Position numbers and translations under genes: made by a program
Notes under the pieces: generated by a model
Told to the model about the DNA's origin: nothing
What the model saw: only the letters and a program-made list of their open reading frames with translations
The model's database searches: none
Shown: positions 27,843 to 37,256 of the stretch, piece by piece
Numbering within the stretch: position 1 is the first letter of the stretch
How the letters are laid out: every line of letters starts with the position of its first letter
Source of the DNA: Marinibacterium profundimaris
GTDB taxonomy: Bacteria > Pseudomonadota > Alphaproteobacteria > Rhodobacterales > Rhodobacteraceae
NCBI RefSeq assembly: GCF_002210095.1
Contig: NZ_AQQR01000001.1
Coordinates: forward strand, 124,001-188,000
Direction: 5' to 3'
Length of the DNA: 64,000 nucleotides

Positions 27843-28598
27843 TCAGGCCTCGAGCACGAACATCTGATTGTGCAGCGCGGCCTTCAGAACCGCCTGTGCG
27901 GTGGTCTCGACGGCCAGCGCCTCGCGGGCCAGGCGCAAATGCTTTTCCACCGTCGCCGAGGTCAGCCCCATGAGGACCGCGATGTCCTGCGTCGTCTTGC
28001 CGTCGCCCACCCATTCCAGCGCCTCGCGCTGGCGCTTGGTCAGCGACCGGGTCGGGGTGGAATAGGGCAGGGTGAGGATCTTGAGATGCGCGATATTGTT
28101 GATCAGCTGGATGTCCTCGCCGTGCTCGGCCCAGATCTCGTCAACCTCGTCCTGGCTCAGCCCGCGCCGGGCACACAGGGAAATCGCGCCTTTCGAGCGC
28201 ACCGAGACGGACTTGAAGCTGATCGTGTAGCCCGCGGTGACCCCAAACTTCGAATTGAAATCGAAGACCCGCTGCTCTTCCTTCGTCATCGTGTCCGACT
28301 GCGCCAGCGCCTGCAGAACGCGCCAGCTGCCCGCGCCTTCGTTTGACAGGGCCCAGCGGGTCATCGGCGCATGAAAATAGCGCCCCTCGTCAATGAAGCC
28401 CTTCACGTATTCGGGGGAGTGGTTGGTCAGGATGATGAAATCCTCGGGATCGCCCAGCGAGGTTTCGGTGCGGTACCGGGTAAAGCCATAGATCAGCCGG
28501 TCAAAGCCGTACTCTTCCATGCGCTGCGTATGCGCGGACCACAGCTCTTCGAGGCTGCGCGCATTGGTGATGAAAAACAGGTACTCCCGCAGTGTCAT
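27843..28598 (-). CDS. LuxR-family transcriptional regulator with atypical autoinducer domain
   Basis: A 251-aa protein with the autoinducer-binding domain (about 10-165) and a C-terminal LuxR helix-turn-helix (about 183-245, with [20 protein letters not shown] and TVEKHL). Against TraR/LasR, some ligand-pocket positions are changed: the usual Trp is Tyr64, the usual Tyr is Phe68, and the Asp that holds the AHL amide is Ala77. Pro78 and Trp92 are kept. No luxI gene is in the window, so it is a LuxR solo. It may bind another ligand or none. Its ATG overlaps the aroQ stop, so it is made together with dehydroquinase. Confidence 0.85.
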   Translation of the reverse strand: MTLREYLFFITNARSLEELWSAHTQRMEEYGFDRLIYGFTRYRTETSLGDPEDFIILTNHSPEYVKGFIDEGRYFHAPMTRWALSNEGAGSWRVLQALAQSDTMTKEEQRVFDFNSKFGVTAGYTISFKSVSVRSKGAISLCARRGLSQDEVDEIWAEHGEDIQLINNIAHLKILTLPYSTPTRSLTKRQREALEWVGDGKTTQDIAVLMGLTSATVEKHLRLAREALAVETTAQAVLKAALHNQMFVLEA

Positions 28599-29044
28599 GT
28601 CGCGTGCGCCTCTTCGAAATGGCCTGCCAGCGCCTCGAGCGCCAGAAGGTATCCAAGGGGACCGAAACCGCAGATCTGGCCCAGGGCCACCGGCGCGATA
28701 TGCGAGACATGGCGAAACGCCTCGCGGGCGTGGATGTTGGACAGATGCACCTCGACCAGCGGCAGTTCGACCGAGGAAATCGCGTCGCGCAGCGCGACCG
28801 AGGTATGGGTCAGCGCGCCGGCGTTGAGCACCATGCCGTCATGGACACCCCGCGCCGCGTGCATCGTGTCGATCAGCACGCCTTCGTGGTTGGATTGCAT
28901 GAACTCCAGCCCGAACCCCAGCGCCGAGGCCTTCTTGCGGCAGGAAGATTCGATCATGCTCAGCGTCGTCCGCCCGTAGACCTCGGGCTGCCGGGTGCCG
29001 AGAAGATTCAGATTCGGCCCGTTGAGCACCAGTATCGATGGCAT
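28595..29044 (-). CDS. aroQ: Type II 3-dehydroquinate dehydratase
   Basis: A 149-aa type II dehydroquinase, third step of the shikimate pathway. It has [20 protein letters not shown] (about 5-24; the Arg and Tyr lie in the lid loop), [25 protein letters not shown] (about 72-88) and [16 protein letters not shown] (His about 102). Length is normal for the dodecameric enzyme. It starts at ATG 29044. Its TGA overlaps the LuxR-type gene (ATGA), an unusual partner for an aromatic-biosynthesis gene. Confidence 0.95.
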   Translation of the reverse strand: MPSILVLNGPNLNLLGTRQPEVYGRTTLSMIESSCRKKASALGFGLEFMQSNHEGVLIDTMHAARGVHDGMVLNAGALTHTSVALRDAISSVELPLVEVHLSNIHAREAFRHVSHIAPVALGQICGFGPLGYLLALEALAGHFEEAHAT

Positions 29045-29172
29045 TCGCTACGCTCCCTTGGTATTCCGAAGCTGCGCCAGCCACCTGACTGACGTTCGGA
29101 ATCGGCCCTTCTGCCGGATGTCGCGCGTCCTGACCCGGGCGAGCGCACCGGATATCCCCACGTCATCTCGTG

Positions 29173-29650
29173 TCACGAAGAAGGAGGAAATACAACCATT
29201 CCGAGCCAGTCCGCGACCAGTGCGGGCGTATCCTGCCCCTCGATTTCCACGGACAAGGCGTTTTCGCGCAACACTTCGCTGTCCGACCGCTTCTTGGCCG
29301 ATTTCAGCGTGAAGCGTCCGCGCAGCCGGCTGCCGGCGCGGACAGGCGACAGGAAGCGCAGGCGGTTGAAGCCATAGTTGATCGACATGATCTGGCCGTC
29401 GAATTGCGGCACGCAGTCATAGGCGAAGCGGCTGGCCAGCGAGAGCGTCAGGAAGCCATGGGCGATGGTGCCGCCAAAGGGGGGTCTCCGCTGCCGCGCG
29501 GGCCGGGTCCACGTGGATCCACTGGGTGTCGAAGGTGGTCTCGGCGAAGCGGTCGATCATCGCCTGGTCGACCGTCACCCAGGAGGAGACACCGATCTCT
29601 TGCCCGATCTGGCCTTCAAGCTGCGCCATGGCGTCGTCGATTGCACTCAT
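29173..29650 (-). pseudogene. MaoC-family dehydratase gene interrupted by a +1 frameshift
   Basis: The 5' part (29650 to about 29484) encodes MSAIDDAMAQLEGQIGQEIG...AAAETP and the 3' part (in the next frame, to 29173) encodes FGGTIAHGFLTLSLASRFAY...VVFPPSS. Joined, they give a normal MaoC hot-dog protein of about 158 aa with the hydratase motif around TPFGGTIAHGFLTLSL. The break is a run of six G on the plus strand (29479-29484; C6 in the gene) where five would keep the frame. It may be a true mutation, a phase-variable tract, or a sequencing error. The intact protein would hydrate a trans-2-enoyl-CoA, in keeping with the neighbouring acyl-CoA genes. Confidence 0.85.
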
Positions 29651-29772
29651 GCTCTGTCTCCTTCAAAGGCTCGGCCAACGGCACGATCTTGCGGCGGGTC
29701 CTGCAGGGCGAAAGGCCGGTCCTGCGGGGCTGCAACGGTTGCGCGCCTCTGCAGGCCTGATCAGTCAGTTGG

Positions 29773-30768
29773 TCATTCGGGCGTGATGACGACCTTGCCC
29801 GTCACCTTGCGGTCGGCCATGGCCTGCAAAGCCTCGCCGGCCTGTGCCAGGGGGTAGCGCGCGGTGATCCGGGGGCGGATCTTGCCGTCGTTGTACAGCG
29901 CGAAGAGCTCGTAGACATTGCGCGCATGGGCCTTCGGATCGCGCCGGACGGAGCCACCCCAGAAGACGCCGACGATCTGGCAGGATTTCAGCAACGGCAG
30001 GTTCAGCGGGATCTTCGGGATCCCGGCCGGGAAGCCCACCACCAGGAACCGCCCGTCCCAGCCCATGGCGCGCAGGACCGGCTCGGCGTAATCGCCGCCG
30101 ACGGCGTCATAGGCCACGTCCAGCCCCTTGGGCCCGACCAGATCCTTGATCCGGTCCGACAGCGCCTTCTGCGCGTCGCGGTCCATCTCGCGCGGGTAGA
30201 CGATGGTATCGTCGGCGCCCAGGTCACGGCAGAAGGCGGCCTTGTCCTCGGACGACACGCCCGCGATCACCCGCGCGCCCATGGCCTTGCCCAGTTCGAC
30301 CGCCGCCGCGCCGACCCCGCCCGAGGCACCCAGCACGAACAGCGAATTTCCGGGCCTGAGATAGCCGCGATCCTTGAGCGCGTGGTACGAGGTTCCATAG
30401 GTGAAGACGAAGACGGCCGCATCCTCGAAGGGCATGTCCGCGGGGATCTTCGAGACGCTCGCGGCATCGGCACAGACATATTCGGCAAATCCGCCATGGC
30501 CTGTCAGCGCCAGGACCCGGTCGCCCGGGGCAAAGCCCTGCACGCCGGAGCCAATGGCATCGACAATGCCCGCCACCTCGCCGCCCGGGGCGAAGGGGCG
30601 GGGCGGTTTCATCTGGTAAAGATCGCGGATGATCAGCGTGTCGGGGTAATTCACCCCCGCCGCCCGCACGGCAATGCGGACCTGCCCGGGCCCCGGTTCG
30701 GGCACCGCCACGTCACTCAGTTCCAGCGTTTCGGGCCCGCCGGGGGCGGTGCTGAGCATGGATTTCAT
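29773..30768 (-). CDS. NADPH:quinone oxidoreductase family protein (zinc-free MDR)
   Basis: A 331-aa medium-chain dehydrogenase/reductase of the quinone oxidoreductase/crotonyl-CoA-reductase-like branch. It begins MKSMLSTAPGGPETLEL, has an N-terminal GroES-like domain (about 28-110) and a Rossmann domain with GASGGVGAAAVELGKAMGAR (about 145-164). No zinc-binding cysteines. It should reduce a quinone or an enoyl thioester with NADPH. GGAGGA is 5 bases upstream of ATG 30768; the frame runs further upstream but without family features. Divergent from the SDR operon; the MaoC remnant lies downstream. Confidence 0.88.
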   Translation of the reverse strand: MKSMLSTAPGGPETLELSDVAVPEPGPGQVRIAVRAAGVNYPDTLIIRDLYQMKPPRPFAPGGEVAGIVDAIGSGVQGFAPGDRVLALTGHGGFAEYVCADAASVSKIPADMPFEDAAVFVFTYGTSYHALKDRGYLRPGNSLFVLGASGGVGAAAVELGKAMGARVIAGVSSEDKAAFCRDLGADDTIVYPREMDRDAQKALSDRIKDLVGPKGLDVAYDAVGGDYAEPVLRAMGWDGRFLVVGFPAGIPKIPLNLPLLKSCQIVGVFWGGSVRRDPKAHARNVYELFALYNDGKIRPRITARYPLAQAGEALQAMADRKVTGKVVITPE

Positions 30769-30988
30769 GGGGTCCTCCGGTGGGCATCGTGACGTTCCGT
30801 TCCAGTGATCCCGCCGAGGATCCGCCTTGTCAACGCAGAATCGAAATGCAATTCTGCACAGCGAAACTTGGCTTGCCGCATTGGGAGGAATGGCGCGACG
30901 CAGGCCGGGCACCCGGACCGCCGGAGGAGGCGGGCCGCGGGCTATTTCGCATCTTCACATATCCGTCGCGCCGGGAAAAAGGATGGTC

Positions 30989-31810
30989 ATGACACCGGAG
31001 TCCCTGTTTTCGCTCGAGGGCAAGACCGCCCTTGTCACCGGTGGCGCCACCGGCATCGGCCGGATGGCGGCCGAGGCGCTGGTCGGCGCCGGCGCCCGTG
31101 TGCTGATCTGTTCGCGCAAGGGCGAAGCCTGCGAGACCGTCGCCGCCGAGCTGAACGCGCTGCAGATGCCCGGCCGGGCCGAGGGCTTTGCCGCCGATGT
31201 CTCGACCGAAGAGGGGCTGGACGCGCTGGCCGCCGAGGTCGCGGCGCGCACCGATCGGCTGCATATCCTTATGAACAACGCCGGGATCACCTGGGGCGCA
31301 CCGCTGGGCGAGTTCCCGCATCACGCCTGGGCCAAGGTCATGAGCGTCAATGTCGCCGGGGTCTTTCACCTGACCCAGCTGCTGCTGCCGATGCTGAAGG
31401 CCACGGCCACGCCGGACGATCCCGCGCGCGTGGTCAACCTTGGCTCTGTCATGGGAGAGATCCCCATGGGCGACGGCGCCTATTCCTATTCCGCCTCCAA
31501 GGCGGCGGTGATCCACGTGACGAAGATCCTGGCCAAGGAACTGGCCGGCGACTTCATCACCGTCAACGCCCTGGCGCCGGGGCCTTTCGTGTCGCGCATG
31601 ACGGCCTTTGCCACGGCGACCGAGGACAAGCAGGCGCTGGTGGGCGGGGATGTGCCCCTGAAACGGGTGGGCCGGGCCGAGGATATCGGCGGCTGCATGC
31701 TGTTCCTTTGCGGTCAGGGCGGCGGCTATGTCACCGGCGCGGTGATCCCGGTCTCGGGCGGGATCAACGTCGATACGGGCGGCGATATCTTCGAGAAAGC
31801 AAGAGGTTAG
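30989..31810 (+). CDS. SDR-family oxidoreductase (FabG-like)
   Basis: A 273-aa classical short-chain dehydrogenase. NAD(P)-binding TGGATGIG (about 18-25), NNAGITW (about 95-101), catalytic Ser (NLGSVMG, about 153) and YSASK (Tyr-x-x-x-Lys, about 169-173) are present. Probably oxidises a hydroxyacyl or alcohol substrate or acts as a 3-oxoacyl reductase. AAGG lies about 6 bases before ATG 30989 (a second ATG at 30983 is in frame). First gene of a six-gene tight operon, with 12 bp to the next gene. Confidence 0.9.
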   Translation: MTPESLFSLEGKTALVTGGATGIGRMAAEALVGAGARVLICSRKGEACETVAAELNALQMPGRAEGFAADVSTEEGLDALAAEVAARTDRLHILMNNAGITWGAPLGEFPHHAWAKVMSVNVAGVFHLTQLLLPMLKATATPDDPARVVNLGSVMGEIPMGDGAYSYSASKAAVIHVTKILAKELAGDFITVNALAPGPFVSRMTAFATATEDKQALVGGDVPLKRVGRAEDIGGCMLFLCGQGGGYVTGAVIPVSGGINVDTGGDIFEKARG

Positions 31811-31822
31811 GAGGCGCGGCTC

Positions 31823-32755
31823 ATGGCGGGGATCAGCTTTGAGGGCCGCGTGGCCATCGTCACCGGCGCGGGCGCCGGTCTGGGCCGGTCGCATGCGCTG
31901 GGACTGGCGGAGCGCGGCGCGAAGGTGGTGGTGAACGACCTTGGTGTCTCGACCGCCGGTGAAGCCGCCGCCCCGGCCGCCGAGGCCGTGGTCGAGGAGA
32001 TCCGGGCCGCGGGCGGCGAGGCGATGGCCCACGGCGCCGATGTCTCGGACGCGGCGCAGGTGGCCGACATGATGGCGCAGGCGATGAACGCCTGGGGCCG
32101 GGTCGATATCGTCGTCAACAACGCCGGCATCCTGCGCGACAAGACCTTCGCAAAGATGGACCTGTCCGACTTCCGCAAGGTCATCGAGGTGCACCTGATG
32201 GGCGCGACCACCGTGACCCACGCCGCCTGGCCGATCCTGCGCGACCAGAAATACGGGCGGGTGGTCATGACCTCCTCGGCCTCCGGCATCTACGGCAATT
32301 TCGGACAGTCGAACTATGGCGCGGCGAAGATGGGGGTCGTGGGGCTGATGAACGTGCTGGCCCTGGAAGGCGCGCGGGACAACATCCGCGTCAACACGCT
32401 GGCCCCCACCGCCGCGACGCGGATGACCGAAGACCTGCTGCCGCCCGAGGCGCTGGAGGTGCTGGAGCCCGAGGCGATCACGCCGGGGCTTCTTTATCTC
32501 GTTTCCGAGGATGCGCCGACCCGGACCATCCTGGGCGCCGGCGCCGGTGTCTTCGCCCAGACAAGGATCTACGAGACACCCGGCGTGCTGCTGCAGGGCG
32601 AGGACAACACGCCCGAGGCTGTCGCCGCCGCTTTCGAGCGGATCCATGACGCGCAAGGCCAGCGGGAGCTGCCCGACGCCTTTGCGCAGACCCGAAAGTT
32701 CGCCCGCCGGGCGGCAGAGGCGAAAGGCCTCTCGCTGCCCTGGGGCGAGGATTGA
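31823..32755 (+). CDS. SDR-family (3R)-hydroxyacyl-CoA dehydrogenase-like protein
   Basis: A 310-aa SDR closest in style to the dehydrogenase part of peroxisomal multifunctional enzyme type 2: [20 protein letters not shown] (about 14-33), [23 protein letters not shown] (about 93-106), [19 protein letters not shown] (about 151-169; catalytic Tyr and Lys at the end). It lacks the hydratase and SCP2 domains of MFE-2. Expected to oxidise a 3-hydroxyacyl-CoA to a 3-ketoacyl-CoA, the substrate of the thiolase encoded next. Second gene of the operon. Confidence 0.9.
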   Translation: MAGISFEGRVAIVTGAGAGLGRSHALGLAERGAKVVVNDLGVSTAGEAAAPAAEAVVEEIRAAGGEAMAHGADVSDAAQVADMMAQAMNAWGRVDIVVNNAGILRDKTFAKMDLSDFRKVIEVHLMGATTVTHAAWPILRDQKYGRVVMTSSASGIYGNFGQSNYGAAKMGVVGLMNVLALEGARDNIRVNTLAPTAATRMTEDLLPPEALEVLEPEAITPGLLYLVSEDAPTRTILGAGAGVFAQTRIYETPGVLLQGEDNTPEAVAAAFERIHDAQGQRELPDAFAQTRKFARRAAEAKGLSLPWGED

Positions 32756-32781
32756 GACCGGATCAAGGGAGGATCCTGACC

Positions 32782-33978
32782 ATGCGTGACGCCGTTATCG
32801 TGTCCACCGCGCGCACCCCGATTGGCAAGGCCTATCGCGGGGCGTTCAATGCCACCACGCCGCAGGCCCTGATCGGCCACGCGGTGTCCAACGCCGTAAG
32901 CCGCGCCAAGGTGGACCCGGCCGAGGTGCAGGATTGCATCATCGGCGCCGCGCTGCAGCAGGGCCACCAGGCCGGCAACATCGGCCGCCAGGCGGCGCTG
33001 CGGGCCGGGCTGCCGGTGACGGTGGCGGGCATGTCGCTGGACCGGCAATGTGCCTCGGGCATGATGGCGATCGCCACGGCGGCGAAACAGGTCGTCCAGG
33101 ACGGGATGCAGGTGGCCGTGGGCGGCGGGGTGGAAAGCATCTCGATGGTGCAGACCCAGGAGATGCGCGTGAAGCGTGACCCGTACCTGATTGAAACAAA
33201 ACCCGAAATCTACATGTCCATGCTGGAGACGGCGGAAACCGTGGCCGACCGCTATGGTATCAGCCGCGAGGCGCAGGATGCCTATGCCGCGCAATCCCAG
33301 GCCCGCACGCACGAAGCGCAGCAGGCCGGGCGTCTGGACGCCGAGATCGTGCCGCTGACCACCACGATGAAGATGCAGAACAAGGAAACCGGCGAGATCA
33401 CCGAACACGAGGTGACGCTGGAGAAGGACGAGGGCAACCGCCCCGGCACCACGGCCGAAAGCCTCGCCGGTCTGCAGCCGGTCTTCAAGGACGGGATCCA
33501 TGTGAAGGAAGGCGGCTTCATCACGGCCGGCAATGCCTCGCAGCTCTCGGACGGGGCCTCGGCCGCCGTGATCATGGAGGGCAAGCTCGCCGAGCAGAAG
33601 GGGCTGGAGCCTCTGGGCCGCTACGTGGGTGTCATGGCGGCGGGCTGCGAGCCGGACGAGATGGGGATCGGACCGGTCTTCGCGGTGCCGAAACTGCTTG
33701 AGGCGCATGGGCTGAAGATGGACGACATCGGTCTGTGGGAACTGAACGAGGCCTTCGCGGTGCAGGTGCTTTATTGCCGCGATACCCTTGGAATCCCTGA
33801 CGAAATCCTGAACGTGAACGGCGGCGCGATCTCGATCGGGCATCCCTATGGCATGTCCGGCGCGCGGATGGTCGGCACCGCGCTGATCGAAGGCAAGCGG
33901 CGCGGCGCGAAATATGTCGTCTGCACCATGTGCGTGGGCGGCGGCATGGGGGCGGCCGGGCTCTTCGAGGTCTTCTGA
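32782..33978 (+). CDS. Acetyl-CoA C-acyltransferase (thiolase)
   Basis: A 398-aa thiolase with the acyl-accepting Cys90 in [19 protein letters not shown], His354 in [14 protein letters not shown] and Cys384 in [10 protein letters not shown]. All catalytic residues are kept. It should cleave a 3-ketoacyl-CoA to acetyl-CoA and a shortened acyl-CoA, or work backwards as a condensing enzyme. AGGGAGGA lies about 11 bases before ATG 32782. It directly follows the hydroxyacyl-CoA dehydrogenase-like SDR, giving a beta-oxidation order. Confidence 0.95.
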   Translation: MRDAVIVSTARTPIGKAYRGAFNATTPQALIGHAVSNAVSRAKVDPAEVQDCIIGAALQQGHQAGNIGRQAALRAGLPVTVAGMSLDRQCASGMMAIATAAKQVVQDGMQVAVGGGVESISMVQTQEMRVKRDPYLIETKPEIYMSMLETAETVADRYGISREAQDAYAAQSQARTHEAQQAGRLDAEIVPLTTTMKMQNKETGEITEHEVTLEKDEGNRPGTTAESLAGLQPVFKDGIHVKEGGFITAGNASQLSDGASAAVIMEGKLAEQKGLEPLGRYVGVMAAGCEPDEMGIGPVFAVPKLLEAHGLKMDDIGLWELNEAFAVQVLYCRDTLGIPDEILNVNGGAISIGHPYGMSGARMVGTALIEGKRRGAKYVVCTMCVGGGMGAAGLFEVF

Positions 33979-33995
33979 GCGAGGCGAGGCAAGGC

Positions 33996-35003
33996 ATGGA
34001 CGGAACCTGGACAAGGGACGAAACGCGTCTGCCGGCGCAGCTGCGGGGGCTGCGGCTGCCGCTGGTGGGATCACCGATGTTCATCATCTCGGGGCCCGAT
34101 CTGGTCATCGCGCAATGCAAGGCGGGCATCGTGGGGTCCTTCCCGGCGCTCAACGCGCGTGAGGGCGCGGGCGAGGCACCGCTGCTCGACGCCTGGCTGA
34201 CCCGGATCAGGGAGGAGCTGGACCGCCACAACCAGGCCAACCCGGACAGCCCGGCGGCCCCTTATGCGGTCAACCAGATCGTCCACCGGTCGAACACACG
34301 GCTGGAGCGCGACATCGACATCTGCGTGAAACACGAGGTGCCGATCTGGATCACCTCGCTGGGCGCGCGGGTCGAGGTCAACGAGGCCGCCCATTCCTGC
34401 GGCGGCATCACCCTGCATGACGTGATCAACAACACCTTCGCGAAGAAGGCGATCGAAAAGGGCGCCGACGGGCTGATCGCAGTGGCCGCGGGCGCGGGCG
34501 GCCATGCGGGGATGCAATCGCCCCTGGCGCTGGTGCAGGAGATCCGGTCCTGGTTCGACGGTCCGCTGCTGCTTTCGGGCGCGATTGCCAGCGGCGCGTC
34601 GCTTCTGGCCGCCCGCGCGATGGGGGCGGATTTCGGCTATGCCGGCTCGCCCTTCATCGCCACGGAAGAAGCCAATGCCGAGGCGGCGTACAAGCAGATG
34701 ATCGTCGACAGCACCGCCGAGGACATCGTCTATTCCTCGCTCTTTACCGGCGTGCATGGAAATTACCTGAAGGGGTCGATCCGCAACGCGGGCATGGATC
34801 CGGACAACCTGCCGGGCTCGGACCCGTCGGCGATGGATTTCGGAAACCGCGACAAGAAACCCAAGGCCTGGAAATCGATCTGGGGGGCGGGGCAGGGCGT
34901 GGGCGCGATCGACGATGTGGTGCCCGCCGCGCGGCTGATCCAGCGCATCGGCGACGAATACCGCCAGGCCGGCCGCCGGCTCGCTGCGGAATTCGGCGGC
35001 TGA
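33996..35003 (+). CDS. Nitronate monooxygenase/2-nitropropane dioxygenase-like flavoprotein
   Basis: A 335-aa TIM-barrel FMN protein of the nitronate monooxygenase (2-nitropropane dioxygenase) family: PLVGSPMFIISGPDLVIAQC near the start, and AAGAGGHAGMQSP (about 166-178) with the FMN-phosphate-binding SGAIASGASLLAARAMGAD (about 194-212). The family includes nitronate oxidisers and relatives such as FabK enoyl reductases. In an acyl-CoA operon a reductase or oxidase of an acyl thioester seems possible, but that is inference. ATG 33996 follows the thiolase stop by 17 bp; it is separated from the phosphatase gene by only 1 bp. Confidence 0.85.
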   Translation: MDGTWTRDETRLPAQLRGLRLPLVGSPMFIISGPDLVIAQCKAGIVGSFPALNAREGAGEAPLLDAWLTRIREELDRHNQANPDSPAAPYAVNQIVHRSNTRLERDIDICVKHEVPIWITSLGARVEVNEAAHSCGGITLHDVINNTFAKKAIEKGADGLIAVAAGAGGHAGMQSPLALVQEIRSWFDGPLLLSGAIASGASLLAARAMGADFGYAGSPFIATEEANAEAAYKQMIVDSTAEDIVYSSLFTGVHGNYLKGSIRNAGMDPDNLPGSDPSAMDFGNRDKKPKAWKSIWGAGQGVGAIDDVVPAARLIQRIGDEYRQAGRRLAAEFGG

Positions 35004-35004
35004 C

Positions 35005-35667
35005 ATGGCGGAACTGATCGTCGTCCGTCACGGCCAGGCCAGCTTTGGCTCTGCCCAGGCGCAAGGCTACGACCGGCTGTCGGAGCAGGGCGAAGTGCAG
35101 TCGCGCATGGTGGGCGCGACGCTGAAGGCCGCGGGCGTGGTGCCCGACCGGCTGATAACCGGCACGCTGGAACGCCAGCGCCGCACGCTTGAGCTGATGG
35201 GCTTCGACGGCACGCCCGAGGAACACCCCGGCTTCAACGAATACGATTTCCACGACATGCTGCACGCCCGTTTCGACGGCGTGCCGCCGGACGATGTCGT
35301 GCGCGACCGCAAGCACCATTTCCGCACCCTGCGCGACACGCTGAAGGACTGGCAGCAGGGCGGGTTGCCCGGTGCGGCCGAAAGCTGGCCGGCCTATTCC
35401 GACCGGGTCGAGGCCGCGCGGCTGCATGCGACCCGGCCCGGGGCCGACTGTGTCGTGGTGGTCAGTTCCGGCGGCACGATCGGGCGGCTGGTGCAGCGCG
35501 CGATGGGGGCACCGGACGAGATGATGATCACGCTAAACCTGCAGGTGAAGAACACCTCGGTCACGCGGTTCATCTTCAATGCCCGGGGCCGGTTCTACCT
35601 GCATGAATTCAACGCCGCGCCGCATTTCTTCACCGCCGACGGGGCCCGGCACATGACCTACAGCTGA
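35005..35667 (+). CDS. Histidine phosphatase family protein
   Basis: A 220-aa phosphoglycerate-mutase-like phosphatase. The RHGQASFG motif (about 8-15) carries the phospho-accepting His9, and VVVVSSGGTIG (about 149-159) replaces the usual second His: the typical VsHGg reads VSSGG, so the second catalytic His appears to be Ser. Activity is therefore uncertain. The first catalytic Arg (RHG) is kept. One base after the nitronate monooxygenase-like gene and 16 bp before the kinase-like gene, so part of the same operon. Confidence 0.85.
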   Translation: MAELIVVRHGQASFGSAQAQGYDRLSEQGEVQSRMVGATLKAAGVVPDRLITGTLERQRRTLELMGFDGTPEEHPGFNEYDFHDMLHARFDGVPPDDVVRDRKHHFRTLRDTLKDWQQGGLPGAAESWPAYSDRVEAARLHATRPGADCVVVVSSGGTIGRLVQRAMGAPDEMMITLNLQVKNTSVTRFIFNARGRFYLHEFNAAPHFFTADGARHMTYS

Positions 35668-35683
35668 CACCGGAGAAGGCGAA

Positions 35684-36715
35684 ATGACCAGCGACAGCCA
35701 GACGCTCGATACCGATGCCGTTGCGGCCTATCTGACAGCCCATCTGCCGGGGTTCGAAGGGCCGCTGACGGCGGAGAAGTTCCAGACCGGACAATCCAAC
35801 CCGACCTTCCTGCTGCGCACACCCGCAAGCAACTACGTGCTGCGGCGCAAACCACCGGGGGTTCTGCTGAAATCCGCCCATGCGGTGGACCGGGAATACC
35901 GGGTGCAGAAGGCGCTGGCCGGGACGGACGTGCCCGTCGCGCGGATGCATCTGCTGTGCGAGGATGACAATGTGATCGGTTCGGCCTTTTACGTGATGGA
36001 TCACGTGCCCGGCCGCAACTTCGACGATCCGCGGATGGACGGCGCCGACAACGCCACGCGCGCGGCGGTGATCGACGACATGAACCGCGTGCTGGCGGCG
36101 CTGCATGACGTGGATGTCGATGCGGTGGGCCTGTCGGATTACGGGCCGCCGGGAAATTACTATGAACGCCAGATCGGGCGATGGTCCAAGCAATACAGGG
36201 CCTCCGAGACGGCGGTGATCCCCGAGATGGACCGGCTGATCGACGCGCTGGCCGAGGCGATGCCCGAGGACGACGGACAGCGCGGGCTGGTGCATGGCGA
36301 TTACCGGATCGACAACATGATCTTCGACGCCAAAGAGCCGCTTTGCCGCGCCGTGCTGGACTGGGAACTGTCGACCATCGGGCATCCCTATGCCGATCTG
36401 GCCGCGGTCATCATGCAATGGCGGATGCCGGCGGGGACCGAGGGCCGGGGGCTGGCAGGGATAGACCGCGCGGCCCTGGGCCTGCCCTCGGACGAACAGT
36501 TCGTGGCGCGGTATTGCGAGCGGCGGGGCCTGCCGGAGATCGGGCATTTCGGCTTCTACCTGGCCTTCTGCTTCTTCCGCATGGGGGCGATCGTGCAGGG
36601 CGTGCTGAAGCGCGGGCTGGACGGCAATGCCTCGAACCCAGAACGCGCGCTGAAACTGGGCGAATACGTGCCGACCTTCGCCAAGGGCGGGCTGAAAGCG
36701 CTGGAGGAGGGCTGA
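35684..36715 (+). CDS. APH-like phosphotransferase (ACAD10/11 and LvaA type)
   Basis: A 343-aa protein-kinase-like phosphotransferase. FQTGQSNPTF (about 33-42), VLRRKPPG (Lys56 region), HGDYRIDNMIFD (204-215, catalytic Asp206) and LDWELSTIGHPYADLA (about 225-240, metal-binding Asp226) are intact. It is most like the kinase domain found in mammalian ACAD10/ACAD11 and in Pseudomonas LvaA, which phosphorylate 4-hydroxyacyl-CoAs. Its place after SDR, SDR and thiolase genes fits a role on a hydroxyacyl-CoA. Aminoglycoside resistance is unlikely. Last gene of the operon. Confidence 0.88.
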   Translation: MTSDSQTLDTDAVAAYLTAHLPGFEGPLTAEKFQTGQSNPTFLLRTPASNYVLRRKPPGVLLKSAHAVDREYRVQKALAGTDVPVARMHLLCEDDNVIGSAFYVMDHVPGRNFDDPRMDGADNATRAAVIDDMNRVLAALHDVDVDAVGLSDYGPPGNYYERQIGRWSKQYRASETAVIPEMDRLIDALAEAMPEDDGQRGLVHGDYRIDNMIFDAKEPLCRAVLDWELSTIGHPYADLAAVIMQWRMPAGTEGRGLAGIDRAALGLPSDEQFVARYCERRGLPEIGHFGFYLAFCFFRMGAIVQGVLKRGLDGNASNPERALKLGEYVPTFAKGGLKALEEG

Positions 36716-37256
36716 CGCGCAAGGGCGCGCTCGAGGCGCGCGCGCCGGCAGGTTCTGCGAAAATCGGGCCCATCTCGGGGCGCCGTCACGGCGTCTGCCT
36801 CGTCGTGGCCTGACGTGACCCATTTGCCCCGATCCTTTTCGAATCGCTTGGAATTTTCGCCACAGGGCCTTGCAAACGAATGTTCCGCATAGCGGACACA
36901 ATATCCTCCTGAAAGCGCCCGAAGCGGATCATCCGAAGGCTGTTTTCGGTAAAAAAACTGACATGCGTCAGGGGGCGTTCAGTGGGTTGCGACGTGTGCT
37001 CATGGAAGGCCCGGACTGAGCCAAATCAGGTGCATATTTTACAATTATCATCATATACTTGAGAGGCGAAATTCATGTCGAAAATCACCCCCGGTCAACG
37101 CCCCGAAACCTGCCCGATCCAGCCCGCACAACGGCCCTTGCGGCGCGAATGCTTCGCCCGGCGGAATGCTTGACTTTGAGGATTGTTGTGCAACGCTGAA
37201 ATCGGATCCCGGCGCGCGGAGGAGAATGCGACGGGGTATCCAAGGGAGGAAAACTC
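36716..37256. other. Upstream region of the liv-type operon
   Basis: About 540 bp without a large gene. It contains an AT-rich segment (about 37031-37060) ending in TATACT, suited to a -10 element, and an inverted repeat CTGAC-ATGC-GTCAG (36958-36971). A short open frame with a ribosome binding site at 37075-37173 is listed separately. Confidence 0.5.
37075..37173 (+). CDS. Possible 32-aa leader peptide or small ORF before the ABC transporter
   Basis: ATG 37075, with GAGAGGCG about 6 bases upstream, opens 32 codons ending in TGA at 37171-37173. The peptide has Pro/Arg/Gln-rich content and no known domain. It lies 83 bp before the binding-protein gene. It could be a leader peptide or chance. 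Too little evidence to decide. Confidence 0.25.
   Translation: MSKITPGQRPETCPIQPAQRPLRRECFARRNA

Noticed and set aside
35684-36715. Aminoglycoside resistance gene
   Set aside because: The fold is shared, but the sequence and the acyl-CoA operon context fit the ACAD10/11-LvaA type kinases.
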